From positions 1,736,001 through 1,800,000 of the forward strand of contig NZ_QBKS01000001.1 of assembly GCF_003054285.1 (NCBI RefSeq): a DNA stretch of 64,000 bases. Reading direction: 5' to 3'. The stretch comes from Litoreibacter ponti (GTDB lineage Bacteria > Pseudomonadota > Alphaproteobacteria > Rhodobacterales > Rhodobacteraceae). The translations under genes and the position numbers were made by a program. Below, piece after piece: positions 25,887 through 32,819 of the stretch. Numbering within the stretch: position 1 is the stretch's first letter; each line of letters starts with the position of its first letter. Under the pieces are notes generated by a model that saw nothing but the letters and a program-made list of their open reading frames with translations, was not told where the DNA came from and searched no databases.

Positions 25887-25918
25887 AAAAGGCCCGGGTG
25901 TTTTCCCGGGCCTTTTTT
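25887..25918. terminator. bidirectional terminator between fadB and the rhomboid gene
   Basis: AAAAGGCCCGGG and CCCGGGCCTTTT form a 12-base-pair stem with a six-base loop. A-run and T-run flank both sides, so it can end both convergent transcripts. Confidence 0.9.
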
Positions 25919-25949
25919 GTTGCCGTGTAAGTAGTTGCGCGTGGTGCGC

Positions 25950-26639
25950 TCAGCGCCGGGCGCGCAGTTTCGCCAGCACGCGGGACCATCCACCGGGGCT
26001 CATGAGAAACGCCAGTATAAAGCCTGCGATGAAGCCGAACAGGTCCGCGACCCAACCCAATCCGCCGCCAAACAGCAGGCCGAATACCAGCTGAATCCCC
26101 ATCAGGAACGCGATCAGGGTGAAGGCGCGCATTTCGTTCTCGCCCGTGGCCGCAAGGCTGACCCAGAGCATGAAGGTGAAGGCCCCGATCAGCCCGTAGC
26201 CGCCAGTATAGGCCCCCACCAGCGGGAAATCATCGCCGGTCAGACCATAGACGAAGGCCCCAAGTACGGCGCTGGCAAAGAAGACGATCAGGAAACGCGC
26301 GGTGCCAAAGACCTCGCCCACCGACTTGCCGATGGCCAGTACGATCACGCAGCCGAAGGCCGCGTCGATGAAGGAGCGGTGCACGAACGGGAAGGTCACG
26401 AAGCGGCGCATGTGCTCGTAGGGGTAGTATCCCTGCTCCCACATCGCGCCCATCACGCGCGGAAAGAAAGCGTAGTCCTGCAGCGCATCAAGCCGCCATC
26501 CCACCGCCCGCGCGTCGCCCGCAAGACCCGCCGCCCCCGCCTGAAAGATGATCTCGACCGCCGCTATAAGCCCTGCAATCAGCAACACCACCGGCGGCAA
26601 CGCGTTGAAGGGCGAGACATCGGCGTTTTTGTGATACAT
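25950..26639 (-). CDS. rhomboid-family membrane protein lacking catalytic residues
   Basis: 229 residues with six to seven helices in the rhomboid order. The helix-4 region reads PLVGAYTGGYGLIGAFT where an active rhomboid has GASG followed by the same YGLIGAF; the nucleophilic serine is replaced. The helix-6 motif reads WVADLFGFIAGF where the catalytic histidine is usually WxAHLGGFxAGF. No other serine or histidine fills these positions. It should bind but not cut membrane proteins, as pseudoproteases do. It is convergent with fadB and divergent from trpS. Confidence 0.85.
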   Translation of the reverse strand: MYHKNADVSPFNALPPVVLLIAGLIAAVEIIFQAGAAGLAGDARAVGWRLDALQDYAFFPRVMGAMWEQGYYPYEHMRRFVTFPFVHRSFIDAAFGCVIVLAIGKSVGEVFGTARFLIVFFASAVLGAFVYGLTGDDFPLVGAYTGGYGLIGAFTFMLWVSLAATGENEMRAFTLIAFLMGIQLVFGLLFGGGLGWVADLFGFIAGFILAFLMSPGGWSRVLAKLRARR

Positions 26640-26717
26640 GGCTTGGGCTCCGGTTGACCTGCTTCGGGGCCACCGATAAGCGACAAGGGCCTTTTAATCC
26701 AGACGGAGATCAAGACC

Positions 26718-27737
26718 ATGGCAGACACCGCCTTCCAACCGCGGGTGTTCTCAGGCATTCAGCCCTCGGGCGGCCTGACCCTTGGCAACTACCTTGGCGC
26801 GATCAAGCGCTTCGTGGACATGCAGGACGACGCCTCGTTCGAGACGATCTACTGCATGGTCGACCTGCACGCGATCACCGTCTGGCAAGACCCGGCCGAG
26901 CTGGCCCGCAACACCCGCGAGCTGTGCGCGGGCTTCATCGCGAGCGGGATCGATCCGGAAAAATCCATTCTGTTCAACCAAAGCCAGGTGCCGGAGCACG
27001 CGCAGCTGGCGTGGATCTTCAACACCGTCGCCCGGATGGGCTGGCTGAACCGGATGACCCAGTTCAAGGACAAGGCCGGCAAGAACCAGGAAAATTCCTC
27101 GGTCGGGCTGTTTGCCTACCCGGCCCTGATGGCCGCGGACATCCTGATCTACCACGCCACCCACGTGCCCGTGGGCGAGGACCAGAAACAGCATGTGGAG
27201 CTGACCCGCGACATCGCAGCCAAGTTCAACCATGACTACGGCGTCGACTTCTTTCCGATCACCGAGCCGGTGATCAAGGGTGCTGCGACCCGGGTGATGT
27301 CCCTGCGCGACGGCTCCAAGAAGATGTCGAAATCCGACCCGTCCGACATGAGCCGCATCAACATGACCGACGATGCTGATGCCATCGCCGCCAAGATCCG
27401 AAAGGCCCGCACCGACCCAGAGGCCCTGCCATCAGAGGCCGAGGGCTTGAAAGATCGGCCCGAGGCGCGCAACCTCGTCAACATTTACGCGGCGCTGGCC
27501 GATATGGATGTCGACGCGGTGCTGTCCGAGGTCGGCGGCAAGCAGTTCTCGGAGTTCAAGCCGATGCTGTCGGACCTTGCAGTGTCGAAACTGTCGCCCA
27601 TCTCGGGCGAGATGGCGCGGCTGATGCAGGACGCGTCCGAAATCGACACGATCCTGCGCCGCGGGGCCGAGCGCGCGCGGGAGCTGACCGTACCGATCCT
27701 TGAGCGCACCTACGAGATCGTGGGGCTGGTGCGATAA
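26718..27737 (+). CDS. trpS: tryptophanyl-tRNA synthetase
   Basis: 339 residues, the usual length. The ATP site motifs are PSGGLTLGNYLGAI (the HIGH equivalent) and KKMSKSDPSDMS (KMSKS). It charges tRNA-Trp in the cytoplasm. The divergent rhomboid start lies 80 bases upstream. The stop TAA at 27735-27737 overlaps the apparent first codon (ATA) of the next gene. Confidence 0.97.
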   Translation: MADTAFQPRVFSGIQPSGGLTLGNYLGAIKRFVDMQDDASFETIYCMVDLHAITVWQDPAELARNTRELCAGFIASGIDPEKSILFNQSQVPEHAQLAWIFNTVARMGWLNRMTQFKDKAGKNQENSSVGLFAYPALMAADILIYHATHVPVGEDQKQHVELTRDIAAKFNHDYGVDFFPITEPVIKGAATRVMSLRDGSKKMSKSDPSDMSRINMTDDADAIAAKIRKARTDPEALPSEAEGLKDRPEARNLVNIYAALADMDVDAVLSEVGGKQFSEFKPMLSDLAVSKLSPISGEMARLMQDASEIDTILRRGAERARELTVPILERTYEIVGLVR

Positions 27738-28237
27738 GCGCGCTGTCGGCGTGGCTTTGGGGGGCGCGGCTGCGTCGCGCGCCCTGTGATCTGAACAAGC
27801 TGCGCGATCACCGCAACTGGCTGGCCTTTGTCGGACGCTTCTCGCTGACAGGACAAAAGGCGGACCTGATTGCCACGGCGGGAAACTTCGCACTCGACCG
27901 CAGCGGCTTCACCTTCGGCACGCTTTACGAGGCGCAGGAAGATATCTCGGTCGGCTACATCAACGGCCCGCTGGTGCGGGACGGGCGGTACTACTTCATG
28001 GGCTTCGGGACCCTGCCCTATGACGGCATCCTCGATTATTATTTCGAGGCAGAGGATGGCACGCCGCTCAACCTGATTTTCGAGCCGTTACGCGGATCGG
28101 ACGCGAAGGCGGCCCACGCCAAATTGCTCAACGACCGTCTCCTGCGGCCCGTGCCGGAGGGCGGCAAGCGCGGCGCGGAGCTTGCAACGGTACGCAAGGT
28201 CCTTGCCGGGATGCGTCGGCGCAACCGTCTCGACTGA
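27734..28237 (+). CDS. uncharacterised protein with an apparent ATA start (about 167 aa)
   Basis: The open frame continues from the ATA at 27734 to 28237. The residues look coding throughout (SALSAWLWGARLRRAPCDLN, LDRSGFTFGTLYEAQEDISV, YFMGFGTLPYDGILDYYF). No ATG, GTG or TTG begins it near its 5' end; the first ATG-like start is a GTG/ATG-poor stretch and the internal GTG at 27974 would remove the conserved-looking first half. ATA overlaps the trpS stop as ATAA. In an ATGA overlap a single G-to-A change would turn TGA into TAA and ATG into ATA, leaving trpS intact but weakening this start. CTG at 27743 is an alternative. Function unknown. Confidence 0.7.
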   Translation: MSALSAWLWGARLRRAPCDLNKLRDHRNWLAFVGRFSLTGQKADLIATAGNFALDRSGFTFGTLYEAQEDISVGYINGPLVRDGRYYFMGFGTLPYDGILDYYFEAEDGTPLNLIFEPLRGSDAKAAHAKLLNDRLLRPVPEGGKRGAELATVRKVLAGMRRRNRLD

Positions 28238-28344
28238 GTGTCACAAAAGCATTGCAGAATCGGCCTAAGACAAAGCGCAGAGGTCGCGTGACATTCGACC
28301 CTGTCCCGTGGTCACGACCGCCCCCCCGGCGCGCGCAGATCTCA

Positions 28345-28377
28345 CGCCCCCGGCTCTCTTCCCCGTGGCCGGGGGCG
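28345..28377 (+). promoter_or_regulatory. GC-rich hairpin in the leader of the VOC gene
   Basis: CGCCCCCGGC (28345-28354) and GCCGGGGGCG (28368-28377) form a perfect ten-base-pair stem with a 13-base loop. No T-run follows, so it is not an ordinary terminator. It lies about 95 bases before the ATG of the glyoxalase-like gene. The 235-base gap has no gene. Confidence 0.4.
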
Positions 28378-28472
28378 CATTGCGTCTTCGTCTGACGCAC
28401 AGATTGCGCGCGCTGTTGCGGGTTTTCTCTACGCGGGAAGAGCATCATCTTGGCCGCGAAAGGAGATATCCC

Positions 28473-28955
28473 ATGTCTCATCCCACACTTGGCCATGTTC
28501 ACCTGCGGGTCTCTGATCTGGCCCGCGCCATTGCATTCTACCGCGACGTTGTCGGCCTTGAGGTGCAGCAACAAAGCCGCACGGCGGCCTTCATGTCCTT
28601 TGGCGGCTATCACCACCATTTGGGCCTGAATACCTGGGACAGCGCGGGCGCGCCCCCGGCACCCCGCGGCCATCCCGGTCTTTATCACAGCGCGTTCCTC
28701 TACCCCGACCGGGCCAGTCTGGGCCGTGCGGTGGGGCGGGCGGTGGACCACGGCTTCCAGATCGAAGGGGCCGCCGATCACGGGGTGAGCGAGGCTGTGT
28801 ATATTTCCGACCCTGATGGCAACGGCGTGGAGCTCTACCGCGACCGGGCGGAGGCCGACTGGCCGCGCAATGCCGATGGAGGTTTGGCGATGGTCAACGC
28901 GCCGCTCGATGTCGCGGCCTTGGTTGCCGAAGGGCAAGAACGTCTGGACGCCTGA
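28473..28955 (+). CDS. VOC-superfamily (glyoxalase/catechol dioxygenase-like) protein
   Basis: The start at 28473 follows AAAGGAGATATCCC, a good ribosome site. 160 residues form two beta-alpha-beta-beta-beta modules: LGHVHLRVSDLARAIAFYRDVVGLEV, then HHHLGLNTW with metal-ligand histidines, then AVYISDPDGNGVELYRDRAEADW with the metal glutamate. Members are metal-dependent lyases, dioxygenases or glyoxalases; which is unclear here. It is 45 bases upstream of the branched-chain aminotransferase gene. Confidence 0.9.
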   Translation: MSHPTLGHVHLRVSDLARAIAFYRDVVGLEVQQQSRTAAFMSFGGYHHHLGLNTWDSAGAPPAPRGHPGLYHSAFLYPDRASLGRAVGRAVDHGFQIEGAADHGVSEAVYISDPDGNGVELYRDRAEADWPRNADGGLAMVNAPLDVAALVAEGQERLDA

Positions 28956-29000
28956 CCTATATCCGCCTAGCCTGCTCGCTGACGCAAGGGAGGTCTGACC

Positions 29001-29867
29001 ATGGCGATGGGCGTAAACATTCGCACGTATTTCCAAGGCACGTGGCATGAGGGCGACATTCCGATCATGCGGGCGGCGGATCACGGCTCTTGGCTGGGCA
29101 CTTCTGTTTTTGACGGCGCGCGGTATTTCGAGGGGGTCTCCCCCGACCTGCTGGCCCATTGCGAGCGGGTGAACCGCTCGGCCGAGGCGCTGATGATCAC
29201 GCCGACCCACACGGCCGAAGAGATGGTCGAGATCGCGCGGGAGGGGCTGAAAGCCTACCCCAAGACTGCTGCCGTCTACATCCGCCCGATGTATTGGGCC
29301 TTGGATGGGGGCGATCTTGGGATCGTGCCGCTGGAAGGCGCGACGGGCTTCGCCATGTGCCTTGAAGAAGTGCCGATGGCCCCCAAAAGTGCCGCGACGA
29401 CGCTGACGACAACGCAGTTCTGCCGCCCGGTGCTGGAATCGAGCGTGGTCAACGCCAAGGCGGGCTGCCTCTACCCCAACAACGCGCGGATGCTGGCAGA
29501 GGTCCGGTCCAAAGGCTTCGGCAACGCGCTGGTGGCCGACGCGATGGGCAACGTCGCCGAAACAGCCACTGCCAACGTGTTCATGGTGCGCGACGGCGAA
29601 ATCTTCACCCCGATCCCCAACGGCACTTTTTTGGCGGGTATCACCCGCGCGCGGCACATGAAGAACCTGACAGCCGACGGCATGAAGGTGCACGAGGCTG
29701 TGTTGAGCTTTCAGGACTTTCGCGAGGCGGATGAGGTCTTCTTGTCGGGCAACATGATGAAGGTTACCCCGGTCAAGGAGTTCGACGGCACCCACTACCA
29801 GCAAGGCCCGGTCACGAAGCGCATGCGCGAGATGTACTGGGATTGGGCGCTGTCAGAGGACGCGTGA
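29001..29867 (+). CDS. ilvE: branched-chain amino acid aminotransferase
   Basis: 288 residues of the class IV aminotransferase fold. The PLP lysine is in SSVVNAKAGCLYPNNARM and the phosphate-binding region in AMGNVAETATANVFMVRDG; MMKVTPVKEFDG follows near the end. It moves amino groups between 2-oxo acids and leucine, isoleucine or valine. A D-amino acid aminotransferase is a less likely alternative. Its stop overlaps the 37-residue membrane protein start (TGATG). Confidence 0.92.
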   Translation: MAMGVNIRTYFQGTWHEGDIPIMRAADHGSWLGTSVFDGARYFEGVSPDLLAHCERVNRSAEALMITPTHTAEEMVEIAREGLKAYPKTAAVYIRPMYWALDGGDLGIVPLEGATGFAMCLEEVPMAPKSAATTLTTTQFCRPVLESSVVNAKAGCLYPNNARMLAEVRSKGFGNALVADAMGNVAETATANVFMVRDGEIFTPIPNGTFLAGITRARHMKNLTADGMKVHEAVLSFQDFREADEVFLSGNMMKVTPVKEFDGTHYQQGPVTKRMREMYWDWALSEDA

Positions 29868-29980
29868 TGGCTGGTTTGATTTTTTGGCTGGCCTTGAGCT
29901 TGATCTTCTACGTCGTCCTCTACCTCGTCTTGTTCATGCGGCCTGGGCCGCTCCCCTCACGCAAAGGATGTGACCGATGA
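29867..29980 (+). CDS. single-helix membrane microprotein (37 aa)
   Basis: MAGLIFWLALSLIFYVVLYL, then a short basic tail ending KGCDR: one transmembrane helix of about 22 residues. It overlaps the aminotransferase stop by one base (TGATG) and the rhodanese start by four (ATGA), so it is translationally coupled to both. Too short for many gene finders. The overlaps and clear helix support it as real; function unknown. Confidence 0.6.
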   Translation: MAGLIFWLALSLIFYVVLYLVLFMRPGPLPSRKGCDR

Positions 29981-30351
29981 AATCCGCCAAAGACTATCTT
30001 GATGAGGCCAACGCCGTCGTGCCGCGCATCCCAGGCGGCGACGCCGTGGCCAAACACGGCTCGAATGCCGTCTTCGTCGACGTGCGCGACAGCGGCTCGA
30101 TCGCCAAGACCGGCACCATCGCGGGGGCCAACCGGGTGCCGCGTGGCATGGTCGAGTTCATGGCCGACAGCGCGACCCAGTTCCACAACAAGGCGCTGAC
30201 CAAGGATGCCGACATCTACCTCGTCTGCGGCGCGGGTGGGCAGGCGGCGCTGGCGGGCAAGACGCTGAAAGAGATGGGGTTCACCTCGGTCACGAACATC
30301 GGCGGCATCGGTGAGTGGCAGGAGGCCGGCGGCCCGATGGAGGATGGCTGA
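29977..30351 (+). CDS. rhodanese-like domain protein (124 aa)
   Basis: One rhodanese domain. The cysteine that would carry persulfide sits in IYLVCGAGGQAALAGKTL (near residue 82). The N-terminal IPGGDAVAKHGSNAVFVDVRD is the usual start strand. It could pass sulfur for repair or signalling. It is coupled to the 37-residue membrane protein upstream, which may anchor it. Confidence 0.92.
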   Translation: MKSAKDYLDEANAVVPRIPGGDAVAKHGSNAVFVDVRDSGSIAKTGTIAGANRVPRGMVEFMADSATQFHNKALTKDADIYLVCGAGGQAALAGKTLKEMGFTSVTNIGGIGEWQEAGGPMEDG

Positions 30352-30412
30352 AAGCTTGTGTTGCGCGGGCGCGCAGCTTTCGCCATGATCGGCCCTCGGG
30401 AGGGCCTGGGCC

Positions 30413-30868
30413 ATGCGTAAGTTTCTAGTCGTGCTCGATGACAGCCGAGAATGCCTGAATGCGATGCGCTTCGCCGCCATGCGGGCCGCGCGCACGGGCG
30501 GCGGGGTCGAGGTGCTTGCCGTGATCCCGCCCGAAGAATTCCAGCACTGGGTCGGTGTTGGCGAGATCATGCGCCAGGAGGCCCGCGAGCGGATCGTGGC
30601 CCATTTCGAGGTCTTCGCCAAATGGATGCGCGACAAGCAGGGCGTCGACCCCGAGCTGGTGATCCGCGAAGGCGAGCCTGTGCCGGAGATCCTCGCCCAG
30701 GTGAAGGATGATCCGGAGGTGGGCGTGCTGGTTCTGGGCGCGGGCACCGGCAACAAGGGCCCCGGGCCGCTGGTGACCGAGCTGACGCGGCGCTCCGGCA
30801 ATCTGCCGATGCCGGTGACCATCGTGCCGGGCGAGATGAGCAAAGAGCAGCTCGAGGCGGTCAGCTGA
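30413..30868 (+). CDS. universal stress protein (UspA family)
   Basis: 151 residues, one domain with MRKFLVVLDDSRECLNAMRFA at the start and the nucleotide loop GAGTGNKGPGPLVTEL near residue 120. UspA proteins bind ATP in response to stress or redirect metabolism; which applies is not visible. It is monocistronic between the rhodanese operon and the nfuA promoter. Confidence 0.9.
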   Translation: MRKFLVVLDDSRECLNAMRFAAMRAARTGGGVEVLAVIPPEEFQHWVGVGEIMRQEARERIVAHFEVFAKWMRDKQGVDPELVIREGEPVPEILAQVKDDPEVGVLVLGAGTGNKGPGPLVTELTRRSGNLPMPVTIVPGEMSKEQLEAVS

Positions 30869-30879
30869 AGCGATTTCTG

Positions 30880-30914
30880 GCCTCCGGCGGGAGTATTTCC
30901 GCCAAAACGAAGCC
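30880..30914. repeat. dispersed intergenic repeat, copy 2
   Basis: GCCTCCGGCGG directly followed by GAGTATTTCCGCCAAAACGA and AGCC. Its 3' 24 bases are identical to 14741-14764. GGCGGGA and TTTCCGCC can pair around a short loop. It ends three bases before the iron control element. Confidence 0.75.
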
Positions 30915-30916
30915 AG

Positions 30917-30932
30917 TTTAGAATTATTCTAA
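30917..30932. promoter_or_regulatory. iron control element (Irr/ICE-type box)
   Basis: TTTAGAATTATTCTAA is a 16-base palindrome that fits the alphaproteobacterial iron control element (TTTAGAA-N-TTCTAA), which Irr binds when iron is low. It lies immediately upstream of a -35 element for the nfuA-like gene, so Irr would act close to RNA polymerase. Confidence 0.75.
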
Positions 30933-30937
30933 CTCCG

Positions 30938-30968
30938 TTGACTTCGCGCTCGTGGGTCGCCATATATA
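30938..30968 (+). promoter_or_regulatory. promoter of the nfuA-like gene
   Basis: TTGACT at 30938 and CATATA or TATATA at 30961-30968 with 17-19 base spacing, 28 bases before the ATG. It directly follows the iron control element. Confidence 0.6.
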
Positions 30969-30995
30969 CCACAAGCGCATGAGAGGCCCCTGCAG

Positions 30996-31559
30996 ATGTT
31001 TATTCAGACCGAATCCACCCCGAACCCCGCAACGCTGAAATTCCTGCCCGGCCAGACCGTGCTGGAGATGGGCACCGCAGATTTCCCGTCCTCCGACACC
31101 GCGGGCACCTCGCCGCTCGCCAGTCGCATTTTCGCGGTGGATGGCGTGACCGGCGTGTTTCTGGGAAATGATTTCGTCACCGTGACCAAGGCGGATGCGG
31201 TCGAGTGGGACCATGTGAAGCCCGCCATTCTGGGCGCGGTGATGGAGCATTTCCAGTCCGGCCAACCCGCACTTGAGGGCGATGGCGCGGGATCCGGCGG
31301 CCATGCGGAGCATACCGGCGAGGATGGCGCGATCGTCAACCAGATCAAGGAGTTGCTGGACACCCGCGTGCGCCCGGCTGTGGCACAGGATGGTGGCGAC
31401 ATCACCTTCCACGGGTTCGAGCGCGGCGTCGTCTACCTGCACATGCAAGGTGCCTGCGCGGGCTGCCCGTCTTCGACCCTGACGCTGAAGATGGGCATCG
31501 AGAACCTGCTGCGCCACTACATCCCGGAAGTGGTCGAGGTGCGCCCCGTCGCGGCCTGA
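30996..31559 (+). CDS. NfuA-like iron-sulfur carrier
   Basis: 187 residues: an N-terminal Nfu_N domain (MFIQTESTPNPATLKFLPGQ) and a C-terminal NifU-type domain with the cluster motif MQGACAGCPSSTLTLKMGIEN (C-x2-C). It carries [4Fe-4S] clusters to apo-enzymes in the cytoplasm. The upstream Irr-type box and promoter suggest higher or lower expression with iron status; the direction cannot be read here. The window encodes several cluster proteins (SdhB, Rieske fusions) that could use it. tsaB follows by one base. Confidence 0.93.
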   Translation: MFIQTESTPNPATLKFLPGQTVLEMGTADFPSSDTAGTSPLASRIFAVDGVTGVFLGNDFVTVTKADAVEWDHVKPAILGAVMEHFQSGQPALEGDGAGSGGHAEHTGEDGAIVNQIKELLDTRVRPAVAQDGGDITFHGFERGVVYLHMQGACAGCPSSTLTLKMGIENLLRHYIPEVVEVRPVAA

Positions 31560-31560
31560 T

Positions 31561-32208
31561 ATGCTGACATTGGCGTTTGATACATCGGCCGCGCATTGCG
31601 CGGCCGCTTTGCTGTCCGGCGAGCGCCTTGTGGCCTCCCGGCGCGAGGACATGGTCAAGGGCCAGGCCGAACGGCTGATGCCGCTTCTGGAAGAGCTGCT
31701 GGCCGAGGCGGGAGTGACGTGGCGCGATCTGGACCGCATTGGCGTGGGCATCGGGCCCGGAAACTTCACCGGCATCCGCATCTCGGTCAGCGCCGCGCGG
31801 GGGCTCGCGCTGGCGCTAGGCATCCCCGCCATCGGCGTCTCTACGCTGGAGGCCCAGGCTTACGGCATGGATCACTGGGTTATGTCGTGCCTCGATGCGC
31901 GTCAGAACCGGGCCTACACGCAAGTGTTCTACCGCGGAGTGGGCGAGGCGCCCGCCCTATCATCCTTGGACGACCAATCGATCCCGAAACCCCATCTGAA
32001 GGCGGACTGCGTGGTCACCGGCAGTTTTGCCGAAGAGGTCGGCCGCGTGCTGAACCTTCACATCATTCAAAACCCGATCAAGCCCATCGAGGCCATCGCC
32101 CGCATTGCGGCGGAGCGCACGCCAGATGGCAGCCGTCCGGCGCCGATGTATATGCGCCCCGCCGATGCGGCTCCGCCGAAAGACCCGGCCCCGGTGATCC
32201 TGGAATGA
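31561..32208 (+). CDS. tsaB: TsaB, tRNA threonylcarbamoyladenosine synthesis partner
   Basis: 215 residues with MLTLAFDTSAAHCAAALL, the GIGPGNFTGIRISVSAARGLA helix-loop region and LDARQNRAYTQVFY. TsaB pairs with TsaD and TsaE to place t6A on tRNA. It begins one base after nfuA and overlaps rimI by four bases (ATGA). Confidence 0.95.
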   Translation: MLTLAFDTSAAHCAAALLSGERLVASRREDMVKGQAERLMPLLEELLAEAGVTWRDLDRIGVGIGPGNFTGIRISVSAARGLALALGIPAIGVSTLEAQAYGMDHWVMSCLDARQNRAYTQVFYRGVGEAPALSSLDDQSIPKPHLKADCVVTGSFAEEVGRVLNLHIIQNPIKPIEAIARIAAERTPDGSRPAPMYMRPADAAPPKDPAPVILE

Positions 32209-32615
32209 GCCCGGACGCGCTCGCAGCGCTGCATGCCCGATGTTTCGAGACGCCGCGCCCGTGGTCTGCCGCCGAATTCGAGTATCTGCTGACCCGTGCC
32301 TTCCTGCTCACATCCGACGCGGGCTTCTTGCTGGGGCGGGTCGTCGCCGATGAGGCGGAGCTGCTGACTCTTGCGGTCGCGCCAGAGGTCCGGCGCGGTG
32401 GACAGGGTCGCGCTTTGGTCGATCAGTTCCTCGACGAGGCAGCCCAGCGAGGTGCTGTAACCAGCTTTCTGGAGGTCAGCGCCGAAAACGCCCCCGCGCG
32501 GGCGCTTTACCGGGCGGCGGGGTTTGAAGAGGTGGGTCTGCGCGCGGGCTACTACCTCGCGCCTGACTTGGGCAAGATTGATGCTGTCGTCATGCGCCGG
32601 GACTTGCGCACCTAG
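32205..32615 (+). CDS. rimI: RimI-like ribosomal-protein N-acetyltransferase
   Basis: The start at 32205 (MSPDALAALHARCFETPRPWS) overlaps the tsaB stop, giving 136 residues; the longer frame upstream is a shadow of tsaB. The GNAT acetyl-CoA loop shows as VAPEVRRGGQGRALVDQFL, then FLEVSAENAPARALYRAAGFEEVGLRAGYY. RimI acetylates the N-terminal alanine of S18. The tsaB-rimI order is widespread and supports the call. Confidence 0.93.
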   Translation: MSPDALAALHARCFETPRPWSAAEFEYLLTRAFLLTSDAGFLLGRVVADEAELLTLAVAPEVRRGGQGRALVDQFLDEAAQRGAVTSFLEVSAENAPARALYRAAGFEEVGLRAGYYLAPDLGKIDAVVMRRDLRT

Positions 32616-32704
32616 GGGCTTGCGACGCAACGAGCCGAACGCGACCTACCCTTGGGTAACTGCCTGAAAAGGCGGCATTTGCGGCGAAAACACCCAAGAA
32701 TCGG

Positions 32705-32734
32705 TTGACCCCCTGCCCCACGTGGGGCGTTATT
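32705..32734 (+). promoter_or_regulatory. promoter with a perfect palindrome, upstream of the BMP importer
   Basis: TTGACC at 32705 and GTTATT at about 32729 form a likely -35/-10 pair. The spacer contains the 14-base palindrome GCCCCACGTGGGGC (32715-32728), placed where a repressor would block RNA polymerase. A CCGGGG/CCCCGG hairpin at 32771-32789 follows in the leader. The 204-base gap holds no gene. Confidence 0.5.
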
Positions 32735-32819
32735 GACCGATCATCGCGCCGCATCTGCGCGCGGCGCGAGCCGGGGGGACGGTCCCCGGTACCAATTAAA
32801 AAACATCTGGGAGACCACC

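Noticed and set aside
24560..25993. Open frame of 477 residues on the minus strand
   Set aside because: Antisense to fadB and runs across the terminator at 25887; no domain is seen.
30996..31559. Nitrogen-fixation NifU
   Set aside because: The Nfu_N plus NifU C-terminal layout is that of NfuA-type general cluster carriers, and no nif genes are present.
31596..32615. Single 339-residue protein covering tsaB and rimI
   Set aside because: The first part is a frame-shifted shadow of tsaB; rimI starts at 32205 with an ATGA overlap.
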